From: Pachyseris speciosa
Lineage: Eukaryota > Cnidaria > Anthozoa > Scleractinia > Pachyseridae
Direction: 5' to 3'
Length of the DNA stretch: 64,000 nt
Assembly: GCA_016490735.1 (NCBI GenBank)
Contig: JAEMWC010000759.1
Coordinates: forward strand, 91,001-155,000
Below are positions 22,359-32,509 of the stretch, piece by piece. The translations under genes and the position numbers were made by a program. The notes beneath the pieces were generated by a model. The model ran no database searches, was not told the origin of the DNA, and saw only the letters and a program-made list of their open reading frames with translations. Numbering within the stretch: position 1 is the first letter of the stretch; every line of letters starts with the position of its first letter.

Positions 22359-22671
22359 TGCGTTTTATCATGTAAACGTAAAGCTTGTGGGATGTGGCTA
22401 AAGTGACAAGGATATACCTCACAAATTAATGTGATTTGGTAAGCTGAAGCCAGGATATGTGGGTACTTGAGCCTGAGCATTAGCTATGCCATGCTGATGA
22501 GGCCTAACAAGGCCGAAACAGCTGTCCATGGCTTCTAATGCTTGGGCTCAATCTTTACTTTGGTGGATTTAAGGGGTAATGCCCGCTACCATGTGGCCTT
22601 AGTGCCTTTAGAGTGGCTTCAGCTTACCAAATCACATTAATTTGTGAGGTATATCCTTGCGTTTTATCATG
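22359..22671 (+). mobile_element. Hammerhead-containing retroelement with 14-bp TSD
   Basis: A 285-bp insert (22373-22657) is flanked by a perfect 14-bp direct repeat TGCGTTTTATCATG. The insert starts with TAAACGTAAAGCTTG; arms around AATTAATGTGATTTGG (about 22400-22440 and 22610-22657) are inverted copies, so its RNA would fold into a long rod. A hammerhead ribozyme lies between the arms. The TSD length suggests insertion by target-primed reverse transcription. It is nested in the right TIR of the Mutator-like element. Confidence 0.88.
22469..22549 (+). ncRNA. Type I hammerhead ribozyme
   Basis: The core CTGATGA (22494-22500) is followed by stem II GGCC-TAACAA-GGCC and GAAA (22515-22518). 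Stem III is ACAGCTGT (22518-22525), a palindrome too short for a stable intramolecular hairpin. The predicted cleavage site is after GTC (C at 22526). Stem I pairs GCCATG (22488-22493) with CATGGC (22527-22532), then, beyond an internal loop, GCATTAG with CTAATGC, and then GAGCC with GGCTC. All conserved core bases are present. Type I hammerheads with minimal stem III are known from Penelope-like elements and retrozymes, where two copies can pair to form an active dimer. Activity here is predicted, not shown. Confidence 0.9.
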
Positions 22672-22685
22672 ACCCATTTGAAGCC

Positions 22686-22989
22686 TTGTGTATTATGGTT
22701 TCCTTTTTTCTATTCCAAATTTGTTTTGTCTGTCCCCTCCTTCCCTCATAAAAATGACTGTGATGAACTATTGTATATCTCTAAAACCAGAAGTGTATGC
22801 TCAGATATACTACATATCAGTAATCATGACATGTTGTACTTCGAAACCATGAATCAGCATGAAATAACAGATATAGTGCAGTTGAAATTTTTTTTTACCT
22901 AAGTGGACCCTACAGCTGTACTTTGCCACCCTGATTGTGTTTTAGCCCAATATACCTACTGGTAATTCTGGTCTGTGTAACTGACAGAA
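22686..22989. other. No feature seen
   Basis: The plus ORF 22657-22902 begins inside a repeat and has no recognised domain. Confidence 0.35.
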
Positions 22990-23402
22990 TATGTTCCTTA
23001 ACAAAATTTTGGTTATGTTTATATGAGAAGGCAGGCGGGCCAGCCCACCTTCTCATATAAACATAACCATAATTTTACATAAGTTGAAGGATTAACGAGG
23101 ACGCATCGATTCTCTGTGACTCTGAGTTTCGCGCCTACGCGCTCGTCAGACAGAACTTTCTGAACTTTCTGTCTGACGAGCGCTTAGGCGCGAAACTCAG
23201 AGTCACAGAGAATCGATGTGTCCTCTTTAATCCTTCAACTTATGTATACTTAGCTCTGCTACCACAGCATTGAGCACTTTATGCCAAGGTAGACTCTACC
23301 TCCACATTTAACCATAATTTTATGAAGAAATACGGCATGAGCCGAGCCAGCCCAGTAAAGCGGGCTGTAGAGCGGGCTGAAAAATCTCATATAAACAGGC
23401 CC
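22990..23402. mobile_element. Nested palindromic elements
   Basis: A short hairpin with arms GTTATGTTTATATGAGAAGG and its complement occupies 23008-23068. Next to it is a long palindrome (23079-23245, arms starting AAGTTGAAGGATTAA, centre near 23165). A related end, CTCATATAAACAGGCCC followed by TAA, closes the region at 23402 and resembles the GGGCCTGTT terminus of the element at 57961. Probably one TIR element with a second palindrome inserted. Confidence 0.75.
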
Positions 23403-23973
23403 TAAATGGACACTCTAGAATCCCCAAGGGTGTCAGACTGCATAATACAGGTTTGACTGTATACGTGTAGTATAATGACTGTAATCAAGGGCTATAAAAT
23501 AATGGCAAGCATTCTCTTGTCTAGAGAACATTATTGTACAGATTATTTTAGTACAGTTGTTTGTTTTAGTTTCAGGTAGTTGATGACCTAAAGCTCTCTT
23601 TTCGAACAATGTTGACATGGTAAACAACCTTTACCTAACCTTGACTGCATAGCATCTTCAACAGCAATAACGAAAATGGAACAAGGTACATATAGTTTGA
23701 ACTATTAAGGTTATCCTTTAAACAAATAAATGATAATGACTCGGGCAATTGGTGGCAGAAATATGTGCTTCAATTTTTACCTTGTAAATTCACATGGTAA
23801 TCTTCCCCTGTTGTGTATGGATATAGAGCCTTGACTATTTGACAGGTGTCTGAAGCTACATGTGTTATCAAGGATAGCTTTTGTAGCTTGTTTGGCAAGT
23901 GTCTTTGTTCTGCACAAAGCTATAGTATCTCACTACAGTGTACATGAAGGCTGACAAAAACAATTCACTGTGC
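23403..23973. other. No gene seen
   Basis: AT-rich sequence with no domain-bearing ORF or strong splice-bounded segment. Confidence 0.35.
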
Positions 23974-25572
23974 TTAGGGACCGTTCATTTTTTACGAGGT
24001 AGGGGGGGGGGCTGGTGGGATTTTTTGAACTGTCATTAAAAAATTGTATGACCCCCCCGTCATTAAATTTTTTTCCATGACCCCCCAAATAAAGGTAAAT
24101 TTTTTCGGTGACCCCCCCCCTTCCGCCAAAAAAATTGTCAATTAAACCAGCTATACATACTGTACAAGTAACACAGTATCTTTTTGGCATTATCAAGGTA
24201 TTACAATTCATACTACAGTTGCATCTGTCACTTTTAACTGTATACTATAAAATCATCAAAAAAAGAAATGTGCCAGCTCGCTCTGAGTTCATTGAGGAAT
24301 GAAAGATAGAAAAATCAATTTCTGATCTTCTGGTTATCTCCAGTATAGCCGCTCTGGCAGTGACATGGTAATGAACCGATGTTGTTAGAACAGACGGCAT
24401 GTTGATGGCAATTGTGTTGTTGGTTCTTCCCGAGTGTGTTATGGCTGGCCTCTCAACTTCTTCTTCGTCATTGATGAACGCAAAAATGACAACCCTCAAC
24501 TCGTCTCTATCACCAGAGTCAATGCAATCATTTTCATTCTCCTCATCAGCGCTGCTTTTACTGCCACCGTTGTCGTCTTTATCGCTGTCGTTGTTATCAC
24601 TGTCTAGCAAAGGTTCATTTTGAGCCTCGTCTCTTCCTCTCAATCCTGTTTGTAGTAGATCTGTCAGTTACTTCAGGATTCATTTGGAGAAGCCAGTGTC
24701 TGGTAATTACCTGAACCTTGTCAGTTTTGGTGCTGTTCAGTTGCTTGTCTAGTCTATGGTGTTTGAGATATTTGTTTAGCTCTGGCACTCAGAGCTTTTT
24801 TAGTTTTATCGGATCTTCACACAAATCTTTCCAAGCATAATCTTCATAATTTTTCTCTTTCGCGTTCTGGCTTTCCGTTGCCCTCTCCTCTGCCCTCTTT
24901 TTTGCTGAAATCTACCACATCGAGATGTATTATTTTTAAATAAGTACTAGTGAGCAGCACACAGCAACAGATCTTGTCAACTTGCCTTATTTTCAACGAC
25001 CGTTTTCGTCTGATCACACAGACTTCGTCAGGAGGTTTGAAAAACATGGATAAAAGGAACTTATTTTTTACAAAGTACAAATCACGTTCCAACTAGGGTG
25101 TGGACAGCGAAAGACACCTACAGAAAATTATGCGCAGGATATGACTAAAATCCTGCGTAACGTGCAATGTGCTGCTCACTTGTACTTATGTCAAAATTCC
25201 TTTTTAAAAAAAATTATTTAAAAAAGTTGTAAAAAAAATGAAAAAATTGTTAAAAAAAATCAAAAAAGATTAAAAAATCCAACAATACAGAGATGAAAAT
25301 TAAGTAAATATAAAAAAAGAAATCTTTTTTGGTTCATTAAGTTCCATAGCTTTAAAACTGCAGTCTGTAGCCGATTTAAAAACTTTCTTTGTTTTTTTTC
25401 TGTGGGGATAAACATATCCCACCTTAAAGTATTACCAAAATGCTTTACGTGACCTCCCCCCTTTTCCCTTATTATTTTTGGATGCCCCCCCTTTAAGGCC
25501 GGATTTTTTTTGGTGACCCCTCCCCCAAACCCACCAGCCCCCCCTATCTCGTAAAAAATGAACGGTCCCTTA
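23974..25572. mobile_element. TIR element with TTA duplication carrying a gene remnant
   Basis: TIRs begin GGGACCGTTCATTTTTTACG, followed by a G-run and GCTGGTGGG; both flanks are TTA (23974-23976 and 25570-25572). Inside the TIRs are repeated blocks ending in GACCCCCC. The minus strand of the interior carries the SAP-like and acidic reading frames described next; no transposase is seen. The TSD fits PIF/Harbinger-type movement. Confidence 0.9.
24300..24866 (-). pseudogene. SAP-like domain plus acidic tail, broken
   Basis: On the minus strand the frame from about 24866 reads KEKNYEDYAWKDLCEDPIKL, then after an in-frame TGA VPELNKYLKHHRL and TKTDKVQVITRHWLLQMNPE. L-x-VPELxxYLxxHxL plus K-x-x-K-V-x-x-I resembles the helix-turn-helix of SAP domains, which bind DNA. 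After a frame change near 24640 an acidic stretch follows (DSDNNDSDKDDNGGSKSSAD) and then EEEVERPAITHSGRTNNT, down to about 24300. At least one stop and one frameshift break it. It lies entirely between the TIRs and looks like a captured or formerly encoded gene. The SAP assignment is by motif and tentative. Confidence 0.5.
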
Positions 25573-26962
25573 CATGTGTACGTAGCTTATAGTATGCTGG
25601 AGTTATTTGTGGAGCCCATTTAAAAAACAATGTCAGAAACCCACTAATATATACATGTACTAATTTCTAGAAATTAATACATAATTTCTAGGAATTAGTA
25701 CAAGAAAATGTTTTCCACAGAATAATAAAAAATTGGACATTAAGGAGCATTAACAAACTTAAAAAAAGCATTTCTGTGTTACTCTTACATTATGTTTGGG
25801 GCTGTTTTATCAAAGCCTTTGGTTAAAACTGCTATACTCGCATATGACCCCAGTGATATGTCATTGTTATGAATGGACAAAATTAATATCCAGACCCATG
25901 GGGATAGCCAAGTCAGACATAGAAAAAGGGATGTCTAGGAAACATGTCTCCACATAAAAGTATTTAGAATTTTAAGGGAATTTGGTCTCCAACTCCTTCT
26001 GGCTAAAAGTGAATTTTGCTCGTATCACGTTGACTGTCCCAACATGTTTAGCCTGCAATGTAGATTGTCAGAGCCATAAGCAGAAGTGTAAGAATGAACC
26101 TATCAAATTGCTCCTTCTCACTCATTGTGATTGGTTTGTTCTTCCTGTCCTGCTTCCGTCTTTGAAAATCTAGTTTTCACTAGTAAGCGACATAATCACT
26201 GTAAGGCTTACAATGCTGACTCCAACTCAATTCTGTTGCTAGTGAAAACCAGCCTGTAAAAATCTTAATATTTAAATGTTACATGAACATTTTACATGAC
26301 CATCCCTTTCACTGAGGCAATCAGAGTTTCCAAAATGCAAATCATGGTACCTAATGTGCCCAGATTAAAAATCTTGCCTATAAGGGCACTCCTCAAATAA
26401 TTCAGAAATTTTGGATGATGGGGATGAACGAAATCAATCTTCAAAGGTAAAACTGTACATTGGTGCAACTTGGTATGTGTGTAAGTTTATGGTAACTTGT
26501 ACTTGCTTAATCCTTCAAGATCCATATGGAAATGTAGAAGTGACAACTGCTAAAATAAAAAGAAATGCCTGTTCAGATCTAGTTACATGTTCCATCTGTA
26601 TGAAATCGTCTGTAGCTGTCATCTTAATTTACATGTAAAGCTACTGTCAAGGTAGAAAAAGGTGTGTGTCAATAACAGTTACGCTGTAAGCCAGTCTGAC
26701 CACTTAGAGAGTTGGATGAACATTTTAATCTTGCTCAGCGGTACATTGTCCATAGTACAGAATCAAATCTGTTGTGCCTCATGAATAATGTGAGAATCTG
26801 ATCAATGGGGGACAAATTCTATGCTTGCACTGTGTATGAAATAGGCGAACTTCAGTGATCCCGACCGTTAAAATAATAAACTAGTGGTTAAAAATGTTAC
26901 ATGTAAATGACTTGGTGTGAAGGTTTTTTTTCAAGTGCTTTGGTTGCATACATTTTAAGGAT
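25573..26962. other. No confirmed gene; two small inverted repeats
   Basis: A palindrome ACTAATTTCTAGAAATTA with its complement lies at 25657-25703. Arms AGTTTTCACTAG and CTAGTGAAAAC lie at about 26172 and 26242. A 41-nt open segment at 26406-26446 between TTCAG and GTAAAA (ILDDGDERNQSSK) could be an exon, but no phase-compatible neighbour was found. Confidence 0.4.
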
Positions 26963-27288
26963 TACAGTCGAACCTCGATTACTTGGACCTCGATTATCCG
27001 GACTTACTTAGCTGGTCCGATTTTTTTATGAATATCAATTAGCCATATTTAAGATCCACAGGAAACCTTTTACCCTTCTAATTAAGTATTGAAACTCTGG
27101 TTCAAACTGAATTTGTTTCGCTTCAAGTCACAAATCTATACGCGTTTTGAGCTTACGCGCGCCGTATTACTGCAATGCATTTCACTGAGCTTTGATTTTT
27201 AGTTTTGGTTCATTAATATTCATATTTTTGATTATGCGGACTATTCAGCTCAGTCCCCACGAGTCCAGATAATCGAGGTTTGACTGTA
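26963..27288. mobile_element. Tc1/mariner (pogo-like) MITE with TA duplication
   Basis: TIRs begin CAGTCGAACCTCGATTA on the left and, inverted, CAGTCAAACCTCGATTATC on the right; flanks are TA. The ends resemble pogo/Tigger-type elements. Length 322 bp, no coding capacity. Confidence 0.88.
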
Positions 27289-27357
27289 CTCACTTACAAA
27301 AATAATTTAACTAATGGTAAACACAAGCCTTAATTTAACTCTTTTCTTTAGGTTTAG

Positions 27358-27432
27358 GAATTATCTGAATATGAAACAAAAAGGTTGGAACATGCACAGG
27401 CCAATGAATCGAAACTTCTGAATTCAAGATTT
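27358..27432 (+). CDS. Possible exon, unknown protein
   Basis: A 75-nt open segment preceded by CTTTAGGTTTAG and followed by donor GTAAGT. The second AG must be used, since the first would leave an in-frame stop. It encodes ELSEYETKRLEHAQANES then KLLNSRF. The SEYExxRLExxxxNE pattern recalls helical linkers of some nuclear proteins (WDR76-like, for instance), a weak resemblance only. It ends in phase 0, matching the next exon at 28002. Upstream exons were not established. Confidence 0.5.
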
Positions 27433-28001
27433 GTAAGTACAGCTGTATACTATACTGATATATTGGGGATATTTTGCAATACAGTATGTGGTCTGGTGCC
27501 TCTGAGGTCTTGATTTCTAAGTAAAGTCAAAGCTTTTGTAATGGGACACTATAAAGAAGCAGAAAACATGTCTAACTGGGGCTGGACACTTACATGTATG
27601 GGACTGATGTTCATAAGTGAACAGTTGCATTATCAGCCACAGGTGGCTGCTCCCAAGAGCTTGCATAGCTCATTCCAAAGACCACTGAAGAGAGAAAACG
27701 CTGCTTTTTGAAATGATTGTGTTATGTCTTCATTATTTATGTAGTGTCAATAATATTGCAAGTCTCACTGTTACTTTAACAGTAAGACGCAGTCCTCCTT
27801 TTTGCTTTGAGAACTTTATAATATCTGTGGTCCTCACTGGTCAATTCCTAGAATAAAACCTGTCCTCAGGGGGTTAGAATTTTGCAATTGACCTGTGAAA
27901 TACAGCTTTAACATGGATGCTTATACAAAACCTGCATAAAACATAAATAACTTAAATACTTTTAGGTTCGTCCTGATGAGTAGTTTCATTGTTTTTGTTA
28001 G

Positions 28002-28232
28002 GTGCCAAGAGACCAAGCAGTCATTGTTGGATTGCATTACTTAAAGGCGAAAACAGTGGGTTCTGCGAATATGCAGAAACTAAAATCTACATGCATGCAG
28101 TTTTGCCTTTCCTCATCAAGGGATTCCAGAAAAGAAGATCTCCTGCAGTCTCTTGGGCAGGTGCTTGAAAACAAAATTGTTAAAAGAAAAACCGATTATG
28201 AAATGATAACACACGACAATTTGTGCATGTAA
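28002..28232 (+). CDS. Possible terminal exon, SAP-like helices
   Basis: After TTTTTGTTAG the frame is open in phase 0 for 76 codons to TAA (28230-28232). It encodes VPRDQAVIVGLHYLKAKTVG, later QKLKSTCMQFCLSSS and KEDLLQSLGQVLENKI, ending ITHDNLCM. The L-K-x-x-C-x-x-x-x-L-x-x-S(n)-R-K-x-D-L-L-x-x-L pattern is like a SAP helix pair. The phase agrees with the exon at 27358-27432. A donor-like CAGGTGCTTG at 28157 could end the exon earlier. Polyadenylation signals downstream are not obvious. The product is unknown. Confidence 0.5.
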   Translation: MPRDQAVIVGLHYLKAKTVGSANMQKLKSTCMQFCLSSSRDSRKEDLLQSLGQVLENKIVKRKTDYEMITHDNLCM

Positions 28233-29080
28233 CCACAACGGTTTAATTTGAGGTTTCAACAGCTTTTATTTTCCTTAGTTTGAAAAACGTTACAAAAATT
28301 TAAACCAAGGATAAAATGTGTTGTTCGAGAAAATATCGATAATCCCCAAAAGAGGTTTCCTTGGTGCGGACCCTGATTCCCCAACAGCTCCAGAAGTCCC
28401 AGGTTAGCTTTGTGCCTTAAAAAATTTTGTCTTTAAGATTCCCTTCCTCTAGGAATCAGAATTTAATTTCAGACCCTTTTGGGTTGGATTGCATATTTCC
28501 TGGAAGCACAACACATCAAAAAGGAAAAATATATGGATGATTTGTTTGTCGTAAGCGACCATGCGCCGGCCCCAATAATTGGAGTATTTATATCTTAAAT
28601 AGTAGTTGATGCATACTTTTATATACCAGTTTGCATTTTACACAGATTTTAATCGATTAATAATCATATGAAACTTTATTTCACTCTCATGTAAATCATT
28701 TGGAATTTTTATGGTAGAAGACAAGGCAATTATTATAATATCACAATTTGTGCTGAACAGACTAGTTTATGAAGGCGAAGTAACACAGGTATTATGTTTA
28801 TGCAGCAATGTTGTATTGCATGTTTAAAGCAAGCATTAAGGACATGTACTACCTCACCATCAGTTCTGTTGTGTTGCACAGAAACTGGTTGAACATGAAT
28901 GTGGTTAGTAATGAAACATTGTTAGATGAAGAATGATCCTCGCAGTTGTGTAGTAATTCCAATGAACTTTTGCTTGTGTCACATAGTTTTTTTTTTACAA
29001 AAATATTAAATTAGTTGTGAGGATGCAGAAGTTAAAAATATTTGATGAAACTGGACATTTATTTGTGACAACAGTCAAAC
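28233..29080. other. No gene; half copy of the MITE of 2.9 kb
   Basis: AAACCAAGGATAAAAT followed by GTGTTGTTC at 28302-28326 matches the arm of the palindromic element at 2881-3008. The rest is AT-rich and featureless. Confidence 0.45.
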
Positions 29081-29652
29081 CTTTTTAATATTTGAATGTT
29101 GTGCCGCGTAGCACTAGGAACACAAATAGTGGAATAGAGAATTAACTCTAAAGTGTAAATTAAAGTGCTACTTAAGCCCATGAATAACCCACTAGGCGTT
29201 AGCCCTAGTAAAGGGAAACAGGGAACCACGACGAAACATTGTGGTTCCCTGTTTCCCTTTACTAGGGCTAACGCCCAGTGGGTTATTCATGGGCTTAAGT
29301 AGCACTTTAATTTACACTTTAGAGTTAATTCTCTATTCCACTATTTGTGTTCCTAGTGCTACGCGGCACAACATTCATATGTACCCTTACTTTCTCTTTG
29401 CCGCGATTCACCATCTCTAATCGTCCCCGACTTTCTCTGTGCGACCTTGTAGCTCAGTCGGCAGAGTAACGGTAGATCTAATCCGGAGGTCGTGGGTTCG
29501 ATTCCCACCGAGGTCAAAAGATTTTTTCTTTGCCTCGTGTGGTTCCCTGTTTCCCTTTACTAGGGCTAATGCCCAGTGGGTTATTCATGGGCTTAAGTAG
29601 CACTTTAATTTACACTTTAGAGTTAATTCTCTATTCCACTTTTTAATATTTG
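29081..29652 (+). mobile_element. tRNA-headed fold-back retroposon with 14-bp TSD
   Basis: The 544-bp insert (29095-29638) is flanked by perfect 14-bp repeats CTTTTTAATATTTG. It contains a palindrome (29095-29380, centre near 29236), a tRNA-like sequence at 29443-29515 and a third copy of the arm at 29540-29638 (with AGTGGGTTATTCATGGGC). The third copy is direct to the second arm. TSD length and the tRNA-like part indicate a SINE-like retroposon, but the palindromic arms are unusual for one. Confidence 0.88.
29443..29515 (+). other. tRNA-derived sequence (SINE promoter), not a functional tRNA
   Basis: GACCTTG and CGAGGTC pair as an acceptor stem; the A box is TAGCTCAGTCGGCAGAG and the B box GGTTCGATTCC, and the T arm GTGGG/CCCAC is intact. 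The anticodon arm does not form a regular 5-bp stem, so this is a tRNA-related RNA polymerase III promoter within a repeat. Confidence 0.8.
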
Positions 29653-29904
29653 TCGGCGGAGAAATTGGAATTCAGGATTCCTAAAATCTGCATGCACTTT
29701 GTTCATATAGTATGGTAGAGTGAATGTAAGGAGTGGTCTCCTGTAAAACATTAACAGAATGAATATTGATGGTTTAAGTTGTCACAGGCAGAAATTAAGG
29801 TTACATTTCCAATGACAGACAGAAATCTTAGAATCGTAAATGATTGAAAAGGGTGTTACATTATGATCAATGGAATTACAATAAAACAATTTATAAAGCA
29901 GCTT

Positions 29905-31066
29905 TTTAAAGGCTCTTTTACTCGATTTACGTGATTTTTGCAGGATTCCCTGATTCAATTTATATGATATTTACAGGCTCCCTTATTCCATTTACGTGAT
30001 ATTTACAGGTTACCTTATTCGATTTACGTGATATTTACAGGCCCCCTTATTCCATTTACATGACTTTTACAGGCTCCTTTATTCGATTTACATGATATTT
30101 AAAGGCCCCCTTATTCGATTTACATGATACGATTTACGTGATATTTACAGGCTCTCTTTTTGCATTGACATGATATTTAAAGGCTCCCTTATTCGATTTA
30201 CATGTCATTTACAGGCTCTTTTATTCGATCTACATGATTTTTACAGGCTCCTTTATTCGATTTACATGATATTTCCAGGCTCCTTTATTCGATTTACATG
30301 ATATTTACAGGCTCCTTTATTCGATTTACGTGATTTTTGCAGGCTCCCTTTTTCCATTTACATGATATTTACAGGCTCCTTTATTCAATTTACATGTTAT
30401 TTACAGGCTTCTTTATTCGATTTACATGATATTTACAGGCTCATTTATTCAATTTACATGACATTTACAGGCTCCTTTATTCCATTTACGTGATTTTTCC
30501 AGGCTCCCTCTTTCCATTTACATGATATTTACAGGCTCCTTTATTCGATTTACATGATATTTACAGGCTCCTTTATTCGATTTACATGATATTTACAGGC
30601 TCCTTTATTCGATTTACGTGATTTTTCCAGGCTCCCTCTTTCCATTTACATGATATTTACAGGCTCCTTTATTCGATTTACATGATATTTACAGGCTCCT
30701 TTATACGATTTACATGATATTTACAGGCTCCCTTTTCCCATTTACATGATATTTACAGGCTCCTTAATTCGATTTACATGATATTTACAGGTTCCCTTAC
30801 TGGATTTACATGCGATTTACAGGATTCTTTATTACATTTACACGCTATTTACATGAACTGGTGTCCCTGGGCTGAGAAATTTACAGGATCTGTTCCATAA
30901 TTTACATGTTTCACCTGAATTATTTACATGTTTTTTACAGGATTTGTCAGAACATGTAAATGGGTAAAAATCATGTAAATATTCATTTACAGTATCTTTC
31001 TGATCATTTACATGTTATTTACATGTTTTTTACATACTATGGAAATTTTCAATTTTTCCAGTGTAT
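29905..31066. mobile_element. CACTA-type element with large TTTACATG/TTTACAGG array
   Basis: From about 29910 to 30850 a 32-bp unit, TTTACATGATATTTACAGG plus CTCCTTTATTCGA, is repeated roughly 28 times with variants. From 30850 to 31040 the TTTACATG motif continues without the fixed period. The right end, inverted, reads TACACTGGAAAAATTGAAAA, matching the terminus at 16534. The left end was not located. Not a CRISPR: units are continuous and variable, with no unique spacers. Confidence 0.85.
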
Positions 31067-32144
31067 ATCATTGTTGTTTGTCGCTGGCCTTTCTGAGGAC
31101 TACTCCTTTGCTGAAACGATACTCGTCGTCGTCGTTATTTCCACACGATAAGAAGTACATATCATATGTTGCAATTACAACAGAAGAAAAATAGAAGGAG
31201 CATTAATAATTTATAATAGAAGCAATGCAAACTATTGTAACTACAAAGGCTATAGGGACTAAATAGTTAAATTATGATGAAAAAGCAATCTACGTTTTAC
31301 TTTCCTAGAAATTCTTGTTTCTTGTTTTTCTAACTGACTGTGTATGGAGATTTTTTATGAAATGTGTCGACGTTTCTAGCATCTATCCGGCAAGTGTTAA
31401 ACATTTGTAAGCTCGGGGTCTGCAGTCCCGTAGACTGTCGTTACATTACATGCCCAACGTATTTTACACCTCGACATCGTAAATTAAGTTCTTTAAAAGT
31501 TAAAGAGACACTGTGGTAGAAATTTAACATTATTATAAAAGCAAACTAGCTATAAAATTGGATATTCAAGATTACGTCCGGTACTCAACAGTAGTGTCTA
31601 AACACAGTAGCTTAAATACAAAAACGGATGCTCTTTTGAATGCAAAATGTGATTTGAATTTTAAGGAATTTGAAATAAAATAACTCACTCGAACGATTTA
31701 TTTGAATCGCACCACTTATTTATCAAGTTTCACCATGTAATGATAATGCTGTAGAGAAACAACATTAACAGAAATACATTTAGGACAGAGTATTTTGCCG
31801 TTTCAATCGTCTCTGTGTGTCATTGCCGGTGCGTGATGAAAAGAGAAACACTTTTGAAATCTTGCTTTCAAATAAATAGATCATCAATAAACGGCGGATC
31901 ATAAGCACTATTTCATAATGAAAATCAGCATTTATAACACAGAGTATTCTGCCGTTTCAATTGAATTTGTGCGCCTTGTAGAACCAGAGCTATCACATTT
32001 TTGTTTGTTGTGATGGCAAAAATTCAGTCACGCTCGCCAGCGCGCGATGAAAAGAGAAACACTTTAGGGAAAATGAGGCAAATCTCAATGGCCAGCAGCA
32101 AATTGGGGAAACGTTGGGGAAGTAGTTCGTTTGTTGTTCATTGC
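31067..32144. other. No gene; diverged ~150-bp direct repeat
   Basis: ATGAAAAGAGAAACACTTT occurs at 31837 and 32048, each with a preceding CAGAGTATT(T/C)TGCCGTTTCAA. The rest is AT-rich without features. Confidence 0.45.
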
Positions 32145-32250
32145 ATCAGGGTTGTTCCTAAAATGAGGAATGCGGAGTGCGGAGTGTGGAGTGCGGAGTC
32201 ATCAAAAAGAAAAAATGGGAAATGCAAAAATGGGAAAAAGAAGAAATATT
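32145..32250. repeat. Repeat, inverted copy at 37750-37850
   Basis: GGTTGTTCCTAAAATGAGG followed by GGAGTGCGGAGTG and an A/G-rich tract matches the complement of 37750-37850 (GACTCTGCACCCTGCACTCC and GGAACAACC). Confidence 0.75.
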
Positions 32251-32509
32251 AAAAACAGAGGAAATAAAAATGATATAAATACAAACGGGTACAAAAATAC
32301 CATATAAAATACAAATAAAATATAAAAATAAAGAGGAAATTGAATATTTTACTGTGACAAGAACCCAAATAATTGGAATAAGAATTAAATGAAAATCAAT
32401 AAGAACGAGAACATTTTGTGAAACATAATGAGTACAAGGTTTCTGTGGGTTATTCTTTTTTCCAGAATTTTAATTATTTATTTTATTTCTGATGTTTGCA
32501 TGGTCACAA

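Larger units (their letters stand above)
21075..22685. mobile_element. Mutator-like non-autonomous element, 10-bp TSD
   Basis: Long TIRs (about 140 bp) begin GGTCATGATAAAACGCAGAC at 21085; the right TIR is interrupted by the hammerhead element at 22359-22671. The flanks are a perfect 10-bp direct repeat, ATTTGAAGCC, at 21075-21084 and 22676-22685. A 9-10-bp duplication with long TIRs fits Mutator-like transposons. There is no transposase; the interior holds a CCGTTCA-rich stretch at 21710-21800. Confidence 0.85.

Noticed and set aside
26521..26583. Exon after CTTCAAG (DPYGNVEV frame)
   Set aside because: Its phase does not match the candidate exon ending at 26446; the matching phase hits a stop.
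29443..29515. Functional tRNA gene
   Set aside because: The anticodon arm does not fold properly and the sequence sits inside a retroposon with its own TSD.
29905..30850. CRISPR-like regular repeats
   Set aside because: Units are contiguous and variable, without distinct spacers, lie inside a TIR element, and the DNA is eukaryotic.
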